Made by a program: the position numbers and the translations under genes. Below, one piece after another: positions 14,874 through 23,063 of a stretch of 64,000 bases of DNA. This DNA is from an uncultured Bacteroidales bacterium. GTDB lineage: Bacteria > Bacteroidota > Bacteroidia > Bacteroidales > Bacteroidaceae. The notes beneath the pieces are model-generated. The model ran no database searches. It was not told where the DNA came from and worked only from the letters and a program-made list of their open reading frames with translations. The DNA is taken from assembly GCA_902798705.1 (NCBI GenBank), contig CADBXS010000001.1:41646-105645 (forward strand), written 5' to 3'. Position 1 is the stretch's first letter; every line of letters starts with the position of its first letter.

Positions 14874-15194
14874 ATGGCATTTACGACACAAGGATATATC
14901 AACAAGAACAAGCGACTGGCAGCAGCCGACGCGAAGATAACCCAGCCAGAAGGTGAGTTCGTCAAGGCGATGTTCTTCAGCAAGGGCGAACGTGTTGGCG
15001 TGCTGGCGGTTTATGAGGGGAGGATGGAGTGGACGGTTTATGCCGACCCGATGATGAGTTCTCATGTTGATTGGAACGACCCCGATTGCACATGCCTTAA
15101 CGGGCTTGGTTCACCAACCACCATCATTCATGTGATGTCAGCCTTGCACGAGCAAGGTTTTGTATTCACTAACGAAAGGCTATGGACAGACTGA
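14874..15194 (+). CDS. Small protein, unknown function
   Basis: Predicts 106 residues. Beta-type pattern (GVLAVYEGRMEWTVYADP) with a later Gly/Ser-rich loop. Same strand, 14 nt after the previous stop. Unrecognised. Confidence 0.5.
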   Translation: MAFTTQGYINKNKRLAAADAKITQPEGEFVKAMFFSKGERVGVLAVYEGRMEWTVYADPMMSSHVDWNDPDCTCLNGLGSPTTIIHVMSALHEQGFVFTNERLWTD

Positions 15195-15195
15195 G

Positions 15196-15225
15196 GTCAC
15201 GCCAGAGGCGCGACTTACGGAGAAA
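15196..15225 (+). repeat. Type-1 hairpin element
   Basis: Stem GTCACGCC/GGCGCGAC (one mismatch), short loop AGA, tail TTACGGAGAAA. It starts 2 nt after a stop codon. The rest of the gap to 15328 has only G-rich short repeats. Confidence 0.65.
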
Positions 15226-15328
15226 CCATTGGGGCGCGACTGAGGTCCGTCCCCATTAGCGCAGAAGTCAATCCCCAACAGCGAGGGAGTGACGACCCAA
15301 AGGAAAGAATGTAAAACCAAATAGACCT

Positions 15329-15922
15329 ATGAAGAAGATTCTATTTAATGACAAATACGGCTTGACAGATGCCGTCTTGAATAAGCGCAAGACGATGACT
15401 CGACGCATCATAAAAGGTGAATTCGAGGACGTGAAAGCCTATCACGCAAACGGTGACTGGCATTTCATCGCTGACACAAAGGATGGTGACTCTATCGTTG
15501 TAAAGCCAGCGTATGTGGAAGGCGAGAAGGTGGCAATAGCACAAGCATACCAAACACTTCGGTGGCCTGCGCTACCGGGCATTGATTGGGAAGCTATAAC
15601 TGACGAAGTAACGCACTCAAAAGGTTGGAACAATAAGATGTTTGTCAAGGCTGAATACATGCCACATCGTATTCGTATCACAGATATTAAGTTGGAACGC
15701 TTGCAAGACATCAGCGATGAGGATTGCTTGGAAGAGGGAGTAAAGAAACACGGGAAAGGTACTTTCAAGGTTGATGGAATACGGTACGCTTTTACAAAAC
15801 GACCTCGCATTTTTTATACTCCCAAACAGGCTTTTGAGTGTCTCATTGATAAGATTGGCGGCAAAGGCACATGGGATGCAAACCCTTGGGTGTTCGTGTA
15901 TGTTTTTGAATTGATAGAATAG
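15329..15922 (+). CDS. ASCH/PUA-like phage protein
   Basis: Predicts 197 residues. The pattern ILFNDKYGLTDAVLNKRKT, MTRRIIKGEF, then YVEGEKVAIAQAY, RIRITDIKLERLQDISDED and WVFVYVFELIE is that of phage proteins with an ASCH-like fold, a relative of the PUA RNA-binding domain. The KTMTRR box near residue 20 is characteristic. A role in RNA or modified-nucleotide binding is inferred. Base composition is a little lower in GC than its neighbours. Confidence 0.7.
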   Translation: MKKILFNDKYGLTDAVLNKRKTMTRRIIKGEFEDVKAYHANGDWHFIADTKDGDSIVVKPAYVEGEKVAIAQAYQTLRWPALPGIDWEAITDEVTHSKGWNNKMFVKAEYMPHRIRITDIKLERLQDISDEDCLEEGVKKHGKGTFKVDGIRYAFTKRPRIFYTPKQAFECLIDKIGGKGTWDANPWVFVYVFELIE

Positions 15923-15939
15923 AAAAACAAAGAACAATT

Positions 15940-16152
15940 ATGACGTACAAAGAATTTATTCAGGCGCATACGGTGGCGGCTGACAACAAAGAGAGTGACA
16001 ACAAGAGTGTGACGGTTTCCATGGTTACCGTGGAGAACGCTGAGAAGGCATGCAAGATGGCGGTGAAGGAGCTGGCGGAGAAGCTGCTCGAGATGCGGGA
16101 CATGAACCTCGCAGCCGACATGCTCGGGCGGATCCGTGACGAGAAAATCTGA
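15940..16152 (+). CDS. Small helical protein
   Basis: Predicts 70 residues; a predicted helix spans most of it (NAEKACKMAVKELAEKLLEM). Same-strand cluster member, 17 nt after the previous gene. Unrecognised. Confidence 0.5.
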   Translation: MTYKEFIQAHTVAADNKESDNKSVTVSMVTVENAEKACKMAVKELAEKLLEMRDMNLAADMLGRIRDEKI

Positions 16153-16159
16153 GAGAGGC

Positions 16160-16495
16160 ATGATAATCATCTATAACAACATCATTCCGTTCAAGGGATT
16201 CCGATGCATCAACCTGTTCGGAGTCCTCTTCGTTCGGAAGGGCATGGGCGTCTATAAGCACACGATGGTGCACGAGTCCATCCACACGGCACAGATGAAG
16301 GAGATGCTCTATGTGTTCTTCTACCTGTGGTACGCGGTGGAGTGGCTCGTGAACCTCTGCCGCTACGGGAAGAGCCATGTGGCGTACTTCTACGTGTCGT
16401 TCGAGTGCGAAGCATATCGGCACCAGTACGACGATGACTATCTGTCGCAGCGGAGGCGCTATGCCTGGATTCACTACTTGACACCGAAACCATGA
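16160..16495 (+). CDS. Membrane-associated HExxH (zincin-like) protein
   Basis: Predicts 111 residues from ATG 16160. It contains HTMVHESIHTAQMKEM, where HESIH fits the HExxH zinc-protease motif, then a hydrophobic segment (YVFFYLWYAVEWLVNL), and a downstream Glu in FECEAYRHQYD that could be the third ligand. Very small for a protease. Similar short proteins occur in Bacteroides phages and genomes. Catalysis is not proven. It overlaps the next gene by 4 nt. Confidence 0.55.
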   Translation: MIIIYNNIIPFKGFRCINLFGVLFVRKGMGVYKHTMVHESIHTAQMKEMLYVFFYLWYAVEWLVNLCRYGKSHVAYFYVSFECEAYRHQYDDDYLSQRRRYAWIHYLTPKP

Positions 16496-16704
16496 GCAAG
16501 CAGATAAAGGACGAATGGAGCGGACCACGCAAGTTCTACGAGAAGGTGAGGCTGATGCGCAATGCGCAGAAAATCTACTTCCAGACCCGCACGACCGCCG
16601 CGCTGGAGCAGGCGAAGGTGTGGGAGAACGAGGTGGACCGCATCATCGAGGCCACGGAGCGGAACAAGACGGAGCGACGCGAGCCGAAATTGAAATTCGA
16701 GTAA
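16492..16704 (+). CDS. Small basic helical protein
   Basis: Predicts 70 residues, helical and Lys/Arg/Glu-rich (FYEKVRLMRNAQKIYFQTR). Translationally coupled to the HExxH gene. Unrecognised. Confidence 0.5.
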   Translation: MSKQIKDEWSGPRKFYEKVRLMRNAQKIYFQTRTTAALEQAKVWENEVDRIIEATERNKTERREPKLKFE

Positions 16705-16727
16705 TTAACCCCAAAAACCGAGAAGAC

Positions 16728-16994
16728 ATGAAGAATACTTCTGAGAAGCACTACGGGAGCGACGGCACACGGAGGAGCTGTCCCCATGGCGCTGCGGTGT
16801 CGTTCCCTGTAGGCACCGTGAAGCACGTGAAGGTGGGCGACATCAACTGCTCGGAGTGTCCGTGCTACAACGGCATCGACAAGAAGAGCATCGACAAGCG
16901 GGCGAACATAGCGACGATGTGCTGCTATCCTGAGTTCGCGCCCAACAACAGGATGAGAACGATGGACGAAGGACAAAGTACAAAGGAGGGATGA
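16728..16994 (+). CDS. Small Cys-rich protein
   Basis: Predicts 88 residues from ATG 16728. Cysteines occur as CPHG, then CSECPCYNGID and MCCYPEF, which suggests metal binding. It is followed after 1 nt by the next start codon. Unrecognised. Confidence 0.5.
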   Translation: MKNTSEKHYGSDGTRRSCPHGAAVSFPVGTVKHVKVGDINCSECPCYNGIDKKSIDKRANIATMCCYPEFAPNNRMRTMDEGQSTKEG

Positions 16995-16995
16995 G

Positions 16996-17208
16996 ATGGA
17001 GGCATTGATTCTTTTCTTTGTGCTCATCGTCGTCGTGTCGATCTTCTGCATGGTGGAGCGAAAGACCGTGAAGCAGATGAGGGAGCACGGGTATTCCCTG
17101 ACTCCCAAGTCCTACGGCATCTACCTGCTGAAGAGCGGAAAGGACAAGTACAACAAACTGCGCAGAAAGCGCATACAAAAACAGAGAGACAAATGGTATA
17201 TTGGATAA
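16996..17208 (+). CDS. Small N-terminally anchored membrane protein
   Basis: Predicts 70 residues. One hydrophobic helix (LILFFVLIVVVSIFCMV) is followed by a strongly basic tail. It overlaps the next gene by 16 nt. Function unknown. Confidence 0.55.
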   Translation: MEALILFFVLIVVVSIFCMVERKTVKQMREHGYSLTPKSYGIYLLKSGKDKYNKLRRKRIQKQRDKWYIG

Positions 17209-17429
17209 ACAGGCTTGACAATGTGAGGATGGTGCTGGTCGTGCTGATGCTCGGCTGCATCTACATCGCGGGAAACGCGCTGATGGCGTTCGTGAAGAGC
17301 AGCCTCAGAAGTGACGAGGTGAACTACAACCGCATATTCAGCTATGCGCTCATCATCGTCTGCGTGCTGGCTCTCCTGCTGGTGTTCATGCCTTCGTCTG
17401 CGGAGGCTCTCCAGTTCATCAAGCCGTAA
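17193..17429 (+). CDS. Small two-pass membrane protein
   Basis: Predicts 78 residues with two hydrophobic segments (MVLVVLMLGCIYIAGNAL and YALIIVCVLALLLVF) joined by a polar loop. Coupled to the preceding membrane protein. Function unknown; early lysis control or superinfection exclusion are possibilities without direct support. Confidence 0.55.
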   Translation: MVYWINRLDNVRMVLVVLMLGCIYIAGNALMAFVKSSLRSDEVNYNRIFSYALIIVCVLALLLVFMPSSAEALQFIKP

Positions 17430-17443
17430 ACGAAACCACGCCC

Positions 17444-17527
17444 ATGTATGGAGCAAGCCACGGAAAAACCCACGAAGAACTCTGCATCCGTGCGCTGCCA
17501 TACTTGGCGATGTGGTCCACGAACTGA
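17444..17527 (+). CDS. Possible micro-ORF or gene remnant
   Basis: A 27-residue frame containing THEELCIRALPYLA. This resembles the N-terminal start of larger phage proteins, so it may be a leftover of a truncated gene. Confidence 0.25.
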   Translation: MYGASHGKTHEELCIRALPYLAMWSTN

Positions 17528-17533
17528 ACGAAT

Positions 17534-17788
17534 ATGGACGAGCAAGAGATTAGACGGAAGGTGACGAGGATTGTTGTTGGCGAGCTCGGAGTGAAGGAGT
17601 CGGAGGTGACGGACAACGCACGTCTGTACGAGGACCTTGGCGCGGACTCCATCGACTACCTGCACATCCTCATGGTGGTGGAGAAGGAGTTCAGCTTCAC
17701 CATCTGCAACGACGAGGCGTTTGCGAGGGAGAAGAGCCTCCAAATCGTCGGCAACCTCATCGAGTTTGTGAGAGAACGATTGAATTAA
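17534..17788 (+). CDS. acpP: Phage-encoded acyl carrier protein
   Basis: Predicts 84 residues with the complete ACP layout: helix I (EIRRKVTRIVVGELGV), loop (VTDNARLYEDLGADSIDYL) with the phosphopantetheine Ser in DSID, helix II (LHILMVVEKEF) and helix IV at the end. It is the normal length for an ACP. Host holo-ACP synthase would need to attach the cofactor. It lies just before the terminase genes, far from any lipid gene. Why a phage carries it is unknown; modification of fatty-acid flux or a partner-binding role is possible. Confidence 0.85.
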   Translation: MDEQEIRRKVTRIVVGELGVKESEVTDNARLYEDLGADSIDYLHILMVVEKEFSFTICNDEAFAREKSLQIVGNLIEFVRERLN

Positions 17789-17833
17789 CCACGGCTGGCG
17801 CATTTCGGTGCGCTGGCTTTAATGCTTTTTGGA

Positions 17834-18283
17834 ATGGCAAAGGAGAAAAAGAAGAAGTACCCACCAGGGAAGAACCCGAACAGCCTGAAGAATTTGAAGA
17901 AAGGACACGAGATTCTTTCCAAGCGAAGTAAGGACGAAGTAAGGAAGATGCAACACAATGGAGGTGTTCAGTCTGGCATAGTTCGGAACATGAACAAGAT
18001 GGTGCGTGAAACGCTTCTCGACTTCCTTATGCGTCCTGACCCGAGGACGGATTTCGTTGAGAGGATGATGAAGTACGGATGGACGAAAGATGAAGCGACA
18101 CACTTCAACGAAGTGCACAATGGTTTGATTCTGAAAGCGAAGGCTGGCGATGTGTCAGCCATCAAACTTTTGTACCAGCTTGTTGGTGTTGACTTTGAGG
18201 AGAACCCTGCTAAGACGAATGTGAACGTGAATGTGAATAGTGGCAGCGTGATTACGCTGGGCGACAAAGTATTCGAGGAGTGA
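17834..18283 (+). CDS. terS: Terminase small subunit (probable)
   Basis: Predicts 149 residues from ATG 17834 (an upstream ATG at 17822 is possible). Basic N-terminus (AKEKKKKYPPGKNPNSLKN), then a helical region with a DNA-binding look (MVRETLLDFLM, YGWTKDEATHFNEV), then VSAIKLLYQLVG. Its position directly before the large terminase, ending 1 nt ahead of that start, supports the call. Confidence 0.65.
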   Translation: MAKEKKKKYPPGKNPNSLKNLKKGHEILSKRSKDEVRKMQHNGGVQSGIVRNMNKMVRETLLDFLMRPDPRTDFVERMMKYGWTKDEATHFNEVHNGLILKAKAGDVSAIKLLYQLVGVDFEENPAKTNVNVNVNSGSVITLGDKVFEE

Positions 18284-18284
18284 C

Positions 18285-20303
18285 ATGCAAATCAATCTGA
18301 ACACCAACCTGAACCCGAACGGCTACCAGCTGCTAAAGTACATGGGCGATGCATCCATCCGATACATCTACATGTACGGTGGCAGTTCGTCGGGCAAGTC
18401 GTTCAGTGCTGCGCAGCTGTTTATCATCCTTGCATTGTCGGAGGGCGAGAACCATCTTGTCATGCGCAAGGTGGGTGCTTCCATTGGAAAGACCATCTAC
18501 GAGGACTTCCGCGTGGCGGCTAACACCATCAACGCGACTCCCTACCTGCGCTTCACACAGAACTGCATCAGGTGCAGCAACGGTGCACGCATCGACTTCT
18601 CGGGACTTGACGATCCGGAGAAAATCAAGGGTATCTCGAACTACAAGCGTGTACTCCTGGAGGAGCTGAGCGAGTTCGATGAGAACGACTTCAAGCAGAT
18701 TCGCAAGCGTCTGCGTGGTAAGGAGGGACAGCAGGTGGTGTCGGACTGGAACCCGATAAGCGAGGAGCACTGGATAAAGAAGAACCTGCTTGACAGGGAC
18801 GTGTGGCATGACGCTCCGATGGGGGTGGTGATGAACGGGCGACTGATTCCTGCGTGGAAGACGGAGGTGAAGAGCCTGAAGCTGAACGAGCCAAGATACG
18901 TGAAGAACGTGCAGACGGGAGAGACGGAGTTGCATCCGTCGGATTCGGTGCTGATACAGACGACCTACCTCAACAACTTCTGGGTGGTGGGTAGTCCGAA
19001 CGGGAAGTTCGGGTTCTACGATGAGCAGGCGGTGGCGGACTTCGAGCATGACAAGGTGCACGACCCCGACTATTACCGCATCTATGCGCTTGGCGAATGG
19101 GGTGTGCTGCATACGGGTAGTGAGTTCTTCTGGGCTTACAACACGTCGAAGCATCTGAAGCAGGTGCCGTTCATTCCCGAGCTGCCTGTGCATATGTGTG
19201 TCGATAACAACGTGCTGCCGTACATCACGAACACGCTGTGGCAGGTGGAGGAGACGCCCGAGAAGGTGAGGGTGCGCCAGTTCGCGGAGGTGATGGCCAC
19301 GAGTCCCGACAACACCGTGAAGAAAGCTGCCCGTTTGGTGGCGAAGCGTCTGAGAAGCCTCAACTATGCGGAGAAGGTGATTCTGCATGGTGATGCGAGT
19401 ACCAGGGCGGCGAACACCATCGACGAGGAGAAGCGCAGTTTCCTTGACCTCTACATCTCCACGCTGAACGAGGAAGGCTTCGAGGTGGAGGACTGCGTTG
19501 ACAAGTCGAACCCTTCCGTGCCGATGACGGGCGAGTTCATCAATCAGCTGCTCGATGGTGCGGATGCGAAGGTAGATATCGAGATTGACGAGAGCTGCAA
19601 GGTGTCGAGCGACGACTATCTGATGGTGCAGAAGGACGTGAACGGTGGAATCCTCAAGACGAGGGTGAAGAACAAGATGACGGGACAGACATACGAGGAG
19701 CATGGCCACGCTTCCGATACGTTCCGCTATCTGTGCTACGACGTGCTGCGTGCCAAGTTCATCGAGTTTGCGAACCGACGGAAGCGGAATATCTATGCGA
19801 AGGATGATGCGCTGTCGTTCTTCAACGGAGAGACGGAATACGAGTATGCTGCGAGCCTTGCGTATGTGATGCCGAACGTGAGCGGTGTGTTCGTGATGGT
19901 GCACGGGAGTCTGGTTGGCAGGGAGTGGCATATCGTGAACGTGTTCTTCAGGGAGAGCGTGAGCACGGAGGAGATTACCCATGCGGTGATGGAGGAGGAT
20001 GTCGATTACTGCGTGTTCGAGTGTGCGGATGCGTATTTCGGCTATGTGCGGGATTTGCGGAAGCGTACATCGAGGAACATCAAGGTGATGGGCGAGGTGA
20101 GCGACGTGGACAGGAGGATTGCCGCAACGAGCGACTTCGTGAAGGAGCATGTGCGGTTCAGTCCTGGAAAGAGGAACGAGGCGGAGTACGATGCTTTCCT
20201 GACGAATATGCTGGACTACAACCCCAAGCAGGAGGGGAAGCAGGCGAGCGCGGCGATCAGCGGATTTGCTCAGTATGTGATGACGAAGTACCCGATGGGG
20301 TAG
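18285..20303 (+). CDS. terL: Terminase large subunit
   Basis: Predicts 672 residues, within the normal range but long. Walker A reads YMYGGSSSGKSFSA (residues about 27-40), Walker B reads RVLLEELSEFDEND (about 125-138). The C-terminal nuclease part has acidic residues in CVDNNVLPY, LHGDAS and HASDTFRYLC. It cuts concatemers and powers DNA packaging through the portal. The region after about residue 510 is an extra C-terminal section compared with the usual length. Confidence 0.9.
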   Translation: MQINLNTNLNPNGYQLLKYMGDASIRYIYMYGGSSSGKSFSAAQLFIILALSEGENHLVMRKVGASIGKTIYEDFRVAANTINATPYLRFTQNCIRCSNGARIDFSGLDDPEKIKGISNYKRVLLEELSEFDENDFKQIRKRLRGKEGQQVVSDWNPISEEHWIKKNLLDRDVWHDAPMGVVMNGRLIPAWKTEVKSLKLNEPRYVKNVQTGETELHPSDSVLIQTTYLNNFWVVGSPNGKFGFYDEQAVADFEHDKVHDPDYYRIYALGEWGVLHTGSEFFWAYNTSKHLKQVPFIPELPVHMCVDNNVLPYITNTLWQVEETPEKVRVRQFAEVMATSPDNTVKKAARLVAKRLRSLNYAEKVILHGDASTRAANTIDEEKRSFLDLYISTLNEEGFEVEDCVDKSNPSVPMTGEFINQLLDGADAKVDIEIDESCKVSSDDYLMVQKDVNGGILKTRVKNKMTGQTYEEHGHASDTFRYLCYDVLRAKFIEFANRRKRNIYAKDDALSFFNGETEYEYAASLAYVMPNVSGVFVMVHGSLVGREWHIVNVFFRESVSTEEITHAVMEEDVDYCVFECADAYFGYVRDLRKRTSRNIKVMGEVSDVDRRIAATSDFVKEHVRFSPGKRNEAEYDAFLTNMLDYNPKQEGKQASAAISGFAQYVMTKYPMG

Positions 20304-20305
20304 AG

Positions 20306-20335
20306 GCGACGGCAGAGCCGCCGCATACTGAGAAA
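20306..20335 (+). repeat. Type-1 hairpin element
   Basis: Stem GCGACGG/CCGCCGC, loop CAGAG, tail ATACTGAGAAA, 2 nt after the terminase stop codon. Confidence 0.65.
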
Positions 20336-20337
20336 CT

Positions 20338-20408
20338 ATACGCTTGACTACACGCTGACTACACGCTTGATGGCAAAAACTACACGCTTGACTACACGCT
20401 TAACTGTG
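20338..20408. repeat. 12-mer tandem repeat (CTACACGCTTGA type)
   Basis: At least five copies of CTACACGCTTGA or close variants, with one short interruption. Confidence 0.7.
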
Positions 20409-20432
20409 GGATGATGGCAGAAAGAAAGAATG

Positions 20433-20461
20433 CCGAAGACGAAATCTTCGGGAATAGTGAT
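20433..20461 (+). repeat. Type-2 hairpin element
   Basis: Stem CCGAAGA/TCTTCGG, loop CGAAA, tail GAATAGTGAT. Same stem and loop as the copy at 11762. Confidence 0.6.
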
Positions 20462-20514
20462 TTATAACTTGCTGATATGTTGAAAGTTAAGAGAAAATGA
20501 ATGTTTTTTTTGAA

Positions 20515-20570
20515 ATTATTTTCTTTTTATTGTTGAAATTTATTGATTTTTGCGGCAAGAATTAGCGCAC
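20515..20570 (+). promoter_or_regulatory. T-rich probable promoter of the head operon
   Basis: An AT-rich tract ends in TTGATTTTTGC (about 20543-20553), close to the Bacteroidetes -7 box, about 18 nt before the portal start. Confidence 0.45.
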
Positions 20571-22007
20571 ATGTTTAATTTTCTGAAAAAGACATACGAA
20601 TCCGAGCCCGTGTGGTGCAATGTGGTTGAAAAGCCGCTGAAGCCTGTTGGTGGTGGTGTGAGGACAGAGGTTGTTAGCATCAACGACCTTGTGCAGCCTC
20701 GTGTGGCGTCGATGAACTTCATGACGATGTACTTCACCATCCCCGAGGTGTTCTTCCCTATCGACTACATCGCTTCGAGGATTGCAGGCGCGAAGTTCGT
20801 GTTGAAGCGTGACAAGGACGACAGTGTCGTTTGGCACAATGCTCCTGTGAATACGATGCTGGCGACTCCGAACTGCTTGCAGACGTGGAGCGAGATGGTG
20901 TATCAGCATTTCGTGTATAAGCTCTGCACGGGTACGAGCTTCATCCGTGCTGCCCAGGCGGAATCGTTGGGCGACATCTCTTTCCGCAAGTGTTCGAACT
21001 ACTGGGTGCTGCCGAGTGACAGGACTGACATCGTGGGTAAGCGTGGAAGGCTTCCTCTCTATGGTATCGCTGAGAAGGATGATATCATCAAGGAGTTCGT
21101 GCTTTATGGAGGTTTTGACGAGCTAAGGATTCCGACACCTCAGGTGTATATCGACCGAGACAAGATTATGAACGTGTTCTCTACGGGCAACTGCTTTGCG
21201 AATGACCGCTTCTTGAAGTCGAATTCTCGGTTGATGAGCTGCCTGAAGAACATCAGCAACCTGTTGGCGGTGTATGATGCCCGAAACATCATCTACGTGA
21301 AGCGTGGTGGCTTGGGTTTCCTCGTGAGCCAGAAGAAGGACGCTACGGGTAGTGACGCACTGACGGAGGAGGAGAAGCGCAACCTCTTGCAGCAGAACTT
21401 CAGCAAGTATGGCGTCGGTGCCGACCAGGTGCCTTACGGCATCAGTGACGTGGACGTGAGGTTTGAGCGTATCAACCTCTCCATTGCGGAGATGCAGCCG
21501 TTCGAGGAGACGCTTGCCGATGCGGTGAACATCGCAGGTGCGTATGGCATCCCTGCGGTGCTGGTGCCAAGGAAAGACCAGAGCACGTATTCGAATCAGG
21601 CGACTGCGGAGAAGACGGTGTATAGCTCGGTGGTGATTCCGATGTGCAAGGAGTTCTGCGCTGCGCTGACGCATTTCCTGGGACTCGACGAGGCGAAACT
21701 GTACCTTGACTGCGATTTCAGCGATGTCGATTGCTTGCAGGTGGGTTTGAAGGAGCAGGAGACGGTGAAGAAGATGGTGAACGACCGTTGCTTCAACCAG
21801 TTCAACTGTGGCTTGATTACGCTGAATGACTGGCGTGCTCAGATTGGCGAGGCTCAGATTGAAGAAGAAGTAAATCCGATTTTCTCGAAGCTCAAGTTCG
21901 ACATGAGCGACGAGGAGTTGGCCGTGATAGATAAAATTATTAAATCAACCAACAAAACCCCAAGTGAAGATGAAAAGACAGTTCCAAAGCCTTCAGTACA
22001 AGACTAA
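20571..22007 (+). CDS. Portal protein (HK97-like)
   Basis: Predicts 478 residues from ATG 20571. It starts MFNFLKKTYES and carries the HK97 portal pattern: FPIDYIASRIAGAKFVLKR, YKLCTGTSFIRAA, YGIPAVLVP and EKTVYSSVVIPMCKEF with a late stem. It forms the dodecameric DNA channel at the capsid vertex and docks the terminase. It overlaps the protease gene by 38 nt. Confidence 0.85.
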   Translation: MFNFLKKTYESEPVWCNVVEKPLKPVGGGVRTEVVSINDLVQPRVASMNFMTMYFTIPEVFFPIDYIASRIAGAKFVLKRDKDDSVVWHNAPVNTMLATPNCLQTWSEMVYQHFVYKLCTGTSFIRAAQAESLGDISFRKCSNYWVLPSDRTDIVGKRGRLPLYGIAEKDDIIKEFVLYGGFDELRIPTPQVYIDRDKIMNVFSTGNCFANDRFLKSNSRLMSCLKNISNLLAVYDARNIIYVKRGGLGFLVSQKKDATGSDALTEEEKRNLLQQNFSKYGVGADQVPYGISDVDVRFERINLSIAEMQPFEETLADAVNIAGAYGIPAVLVPRKDQSTYSNQATAEKTVYSSVVIPMCKEFCAALTHFLGLDEAKLYLDCDFSDVDCLQVGLKEQETVKKMVNDRCFNQFNCGLITLNDWRAQIGEAQIEEEVNPIFSKLKFDMSDEELAVIDKIIKSTNKTPSEDEKTVPKPSVQD

Positions 22008-23037
22008 GGCGAACGACGTGGATGAGGAGAAGGGTATTGTGACCGTAGCCGTGAACGGCATCGGTGTCAAGGACTCTCAGAACGACATCAGCATGCCTGG
22101 TTCGTTCAACAAGACTTTGCGAGAGAATATCAACAGGATGAAGTGGTTCTTGAACCACGACACCACCCAGTTGCTGGGTGTGCCTCTGAGTGGCAAGGAG
22201 GATGGCGGCAACCTCGTGATGGTTGGTCAGCTGAACCTTGAGAAGCAGATTGGCAGGGACATTCTGAGTGACTACAAGCTCTATGCCAGTACGGGCAGGA
22301 CGCTTGAGCACTCGATTGGTGTGCAGGCCATCAAGCGTGACGAGGCGGACCCAAGGAAGGTGCTTGAATGGAAGATGTTCGAGTATTCGACCTTGACGAG
22401 CTGGGGCAGCAATCCTCAGACGTTCCTCGTTGACATCAAGAGCGCGACACCCGACAAGGTGAGGGAGGTGTTCGACTTCCTGCATGAGGCCTTGACAGCC
22501 AAGTACGGACATACGGATGAAAAGCTGAAGGAGTACGAAATGAACCTCGAAATGCTGAAAAAGGCGTTCGGTGAGACTCCGAACATGGTGACCTGCCCGA
22601 GCTGCGGGCATGAGTTCGACTACGACGCGCAGAAGGAGCACACGTTCAGCGAGCAGGTGCTTGAGATGGCTGCGATGTATGCGAGATGGATTGCCGACGA
22701 CGCTGTTGAGCAGCACATGAACGAGCTTGCGCCTGAGATTCAGAACGAGGTGCTGAGCGTGATTGGTGCTGTGAAGTCGCAGGGCATCGACACGAAGAAC
22801 CAGGAATTGATTCAGAAGTCCATCACTGACACGATGGCGTATGTGCGCTGTCCTAAGTGCTGGAACCGAGTGTATAAAACAATAGCCAATCTTGAAAAGG
22901 CTGACGACACCACCAAGGCAGATGAGCCGCTGAATGGCACTCATGAGGATGTCCTGGAGAAGAAGGATGACGTTCAGTCTGAAGAGAAAGCCGCCACGAG
23001 CACTTTCTTTGAGAGTTTGAATGATTGTTTCAATTAG
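21970..23037 (+). CDS. Prohead (head maturation) protease with C-terminal zinc motif
   Basis: Predicts 355 residues from ATG 21970. The N-terminal 180 residues fit the HK97 prohead protease (peptidase U35): GSFNKTLRENINRMKWFLNHD with the catalytic His, and GRTLEHSIGVQA with the catalytic Ser. It trims the scaffold part of the capsid protein during maturation. The C-terminal half is unusual: MVTCPSCGHEF and VRCPKCWNRV form two C-x2-C knuckles about 85 residues apart, with helices between and a Lys/Glu-rich tail. Confidence 0.85.
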   Translation: MKRQFQSLQYKTKANDVDEEKGIVTVAVNGIGVKDSQNDISMPGSFNKTLRENINRMKWFLNHDTTQLLGVPLSGKEDGGNLVMVGQLNLEKQIGRDILSDYKLYASTGRTLEHSIGVQAIKRDEADPRKVLEWKMFEYSTLTSWGSNPQTFLVDIKSATPDKVREVFDFLHEALTAKYGHTDEKLKEYEMNLEMLKKAFGETPNMVTCPSCGHEFDYDAQKEHTFSEQVLEMAAMYARWIADDAVEQHMNELAPEIQNEVLSVIGAVKSQGIDTKNQELIQKSITDTMAYVRCPKCWNRVYKTIANLEKADDTTKADEPLNGTHEDVLEKKDDVQSEEKAATSTFFESLNDCFN

Positions 23038-23063
23038 TTTTCTAACAATTAAAAAGACGTGAC

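Noticed and set aside
18333-20150. 605-residue reverse-strand frame
   Set aside because: It lies opposite the large terminase, which has clear Walker motifs; the product is His/Arg/Leu-rich without a domain.
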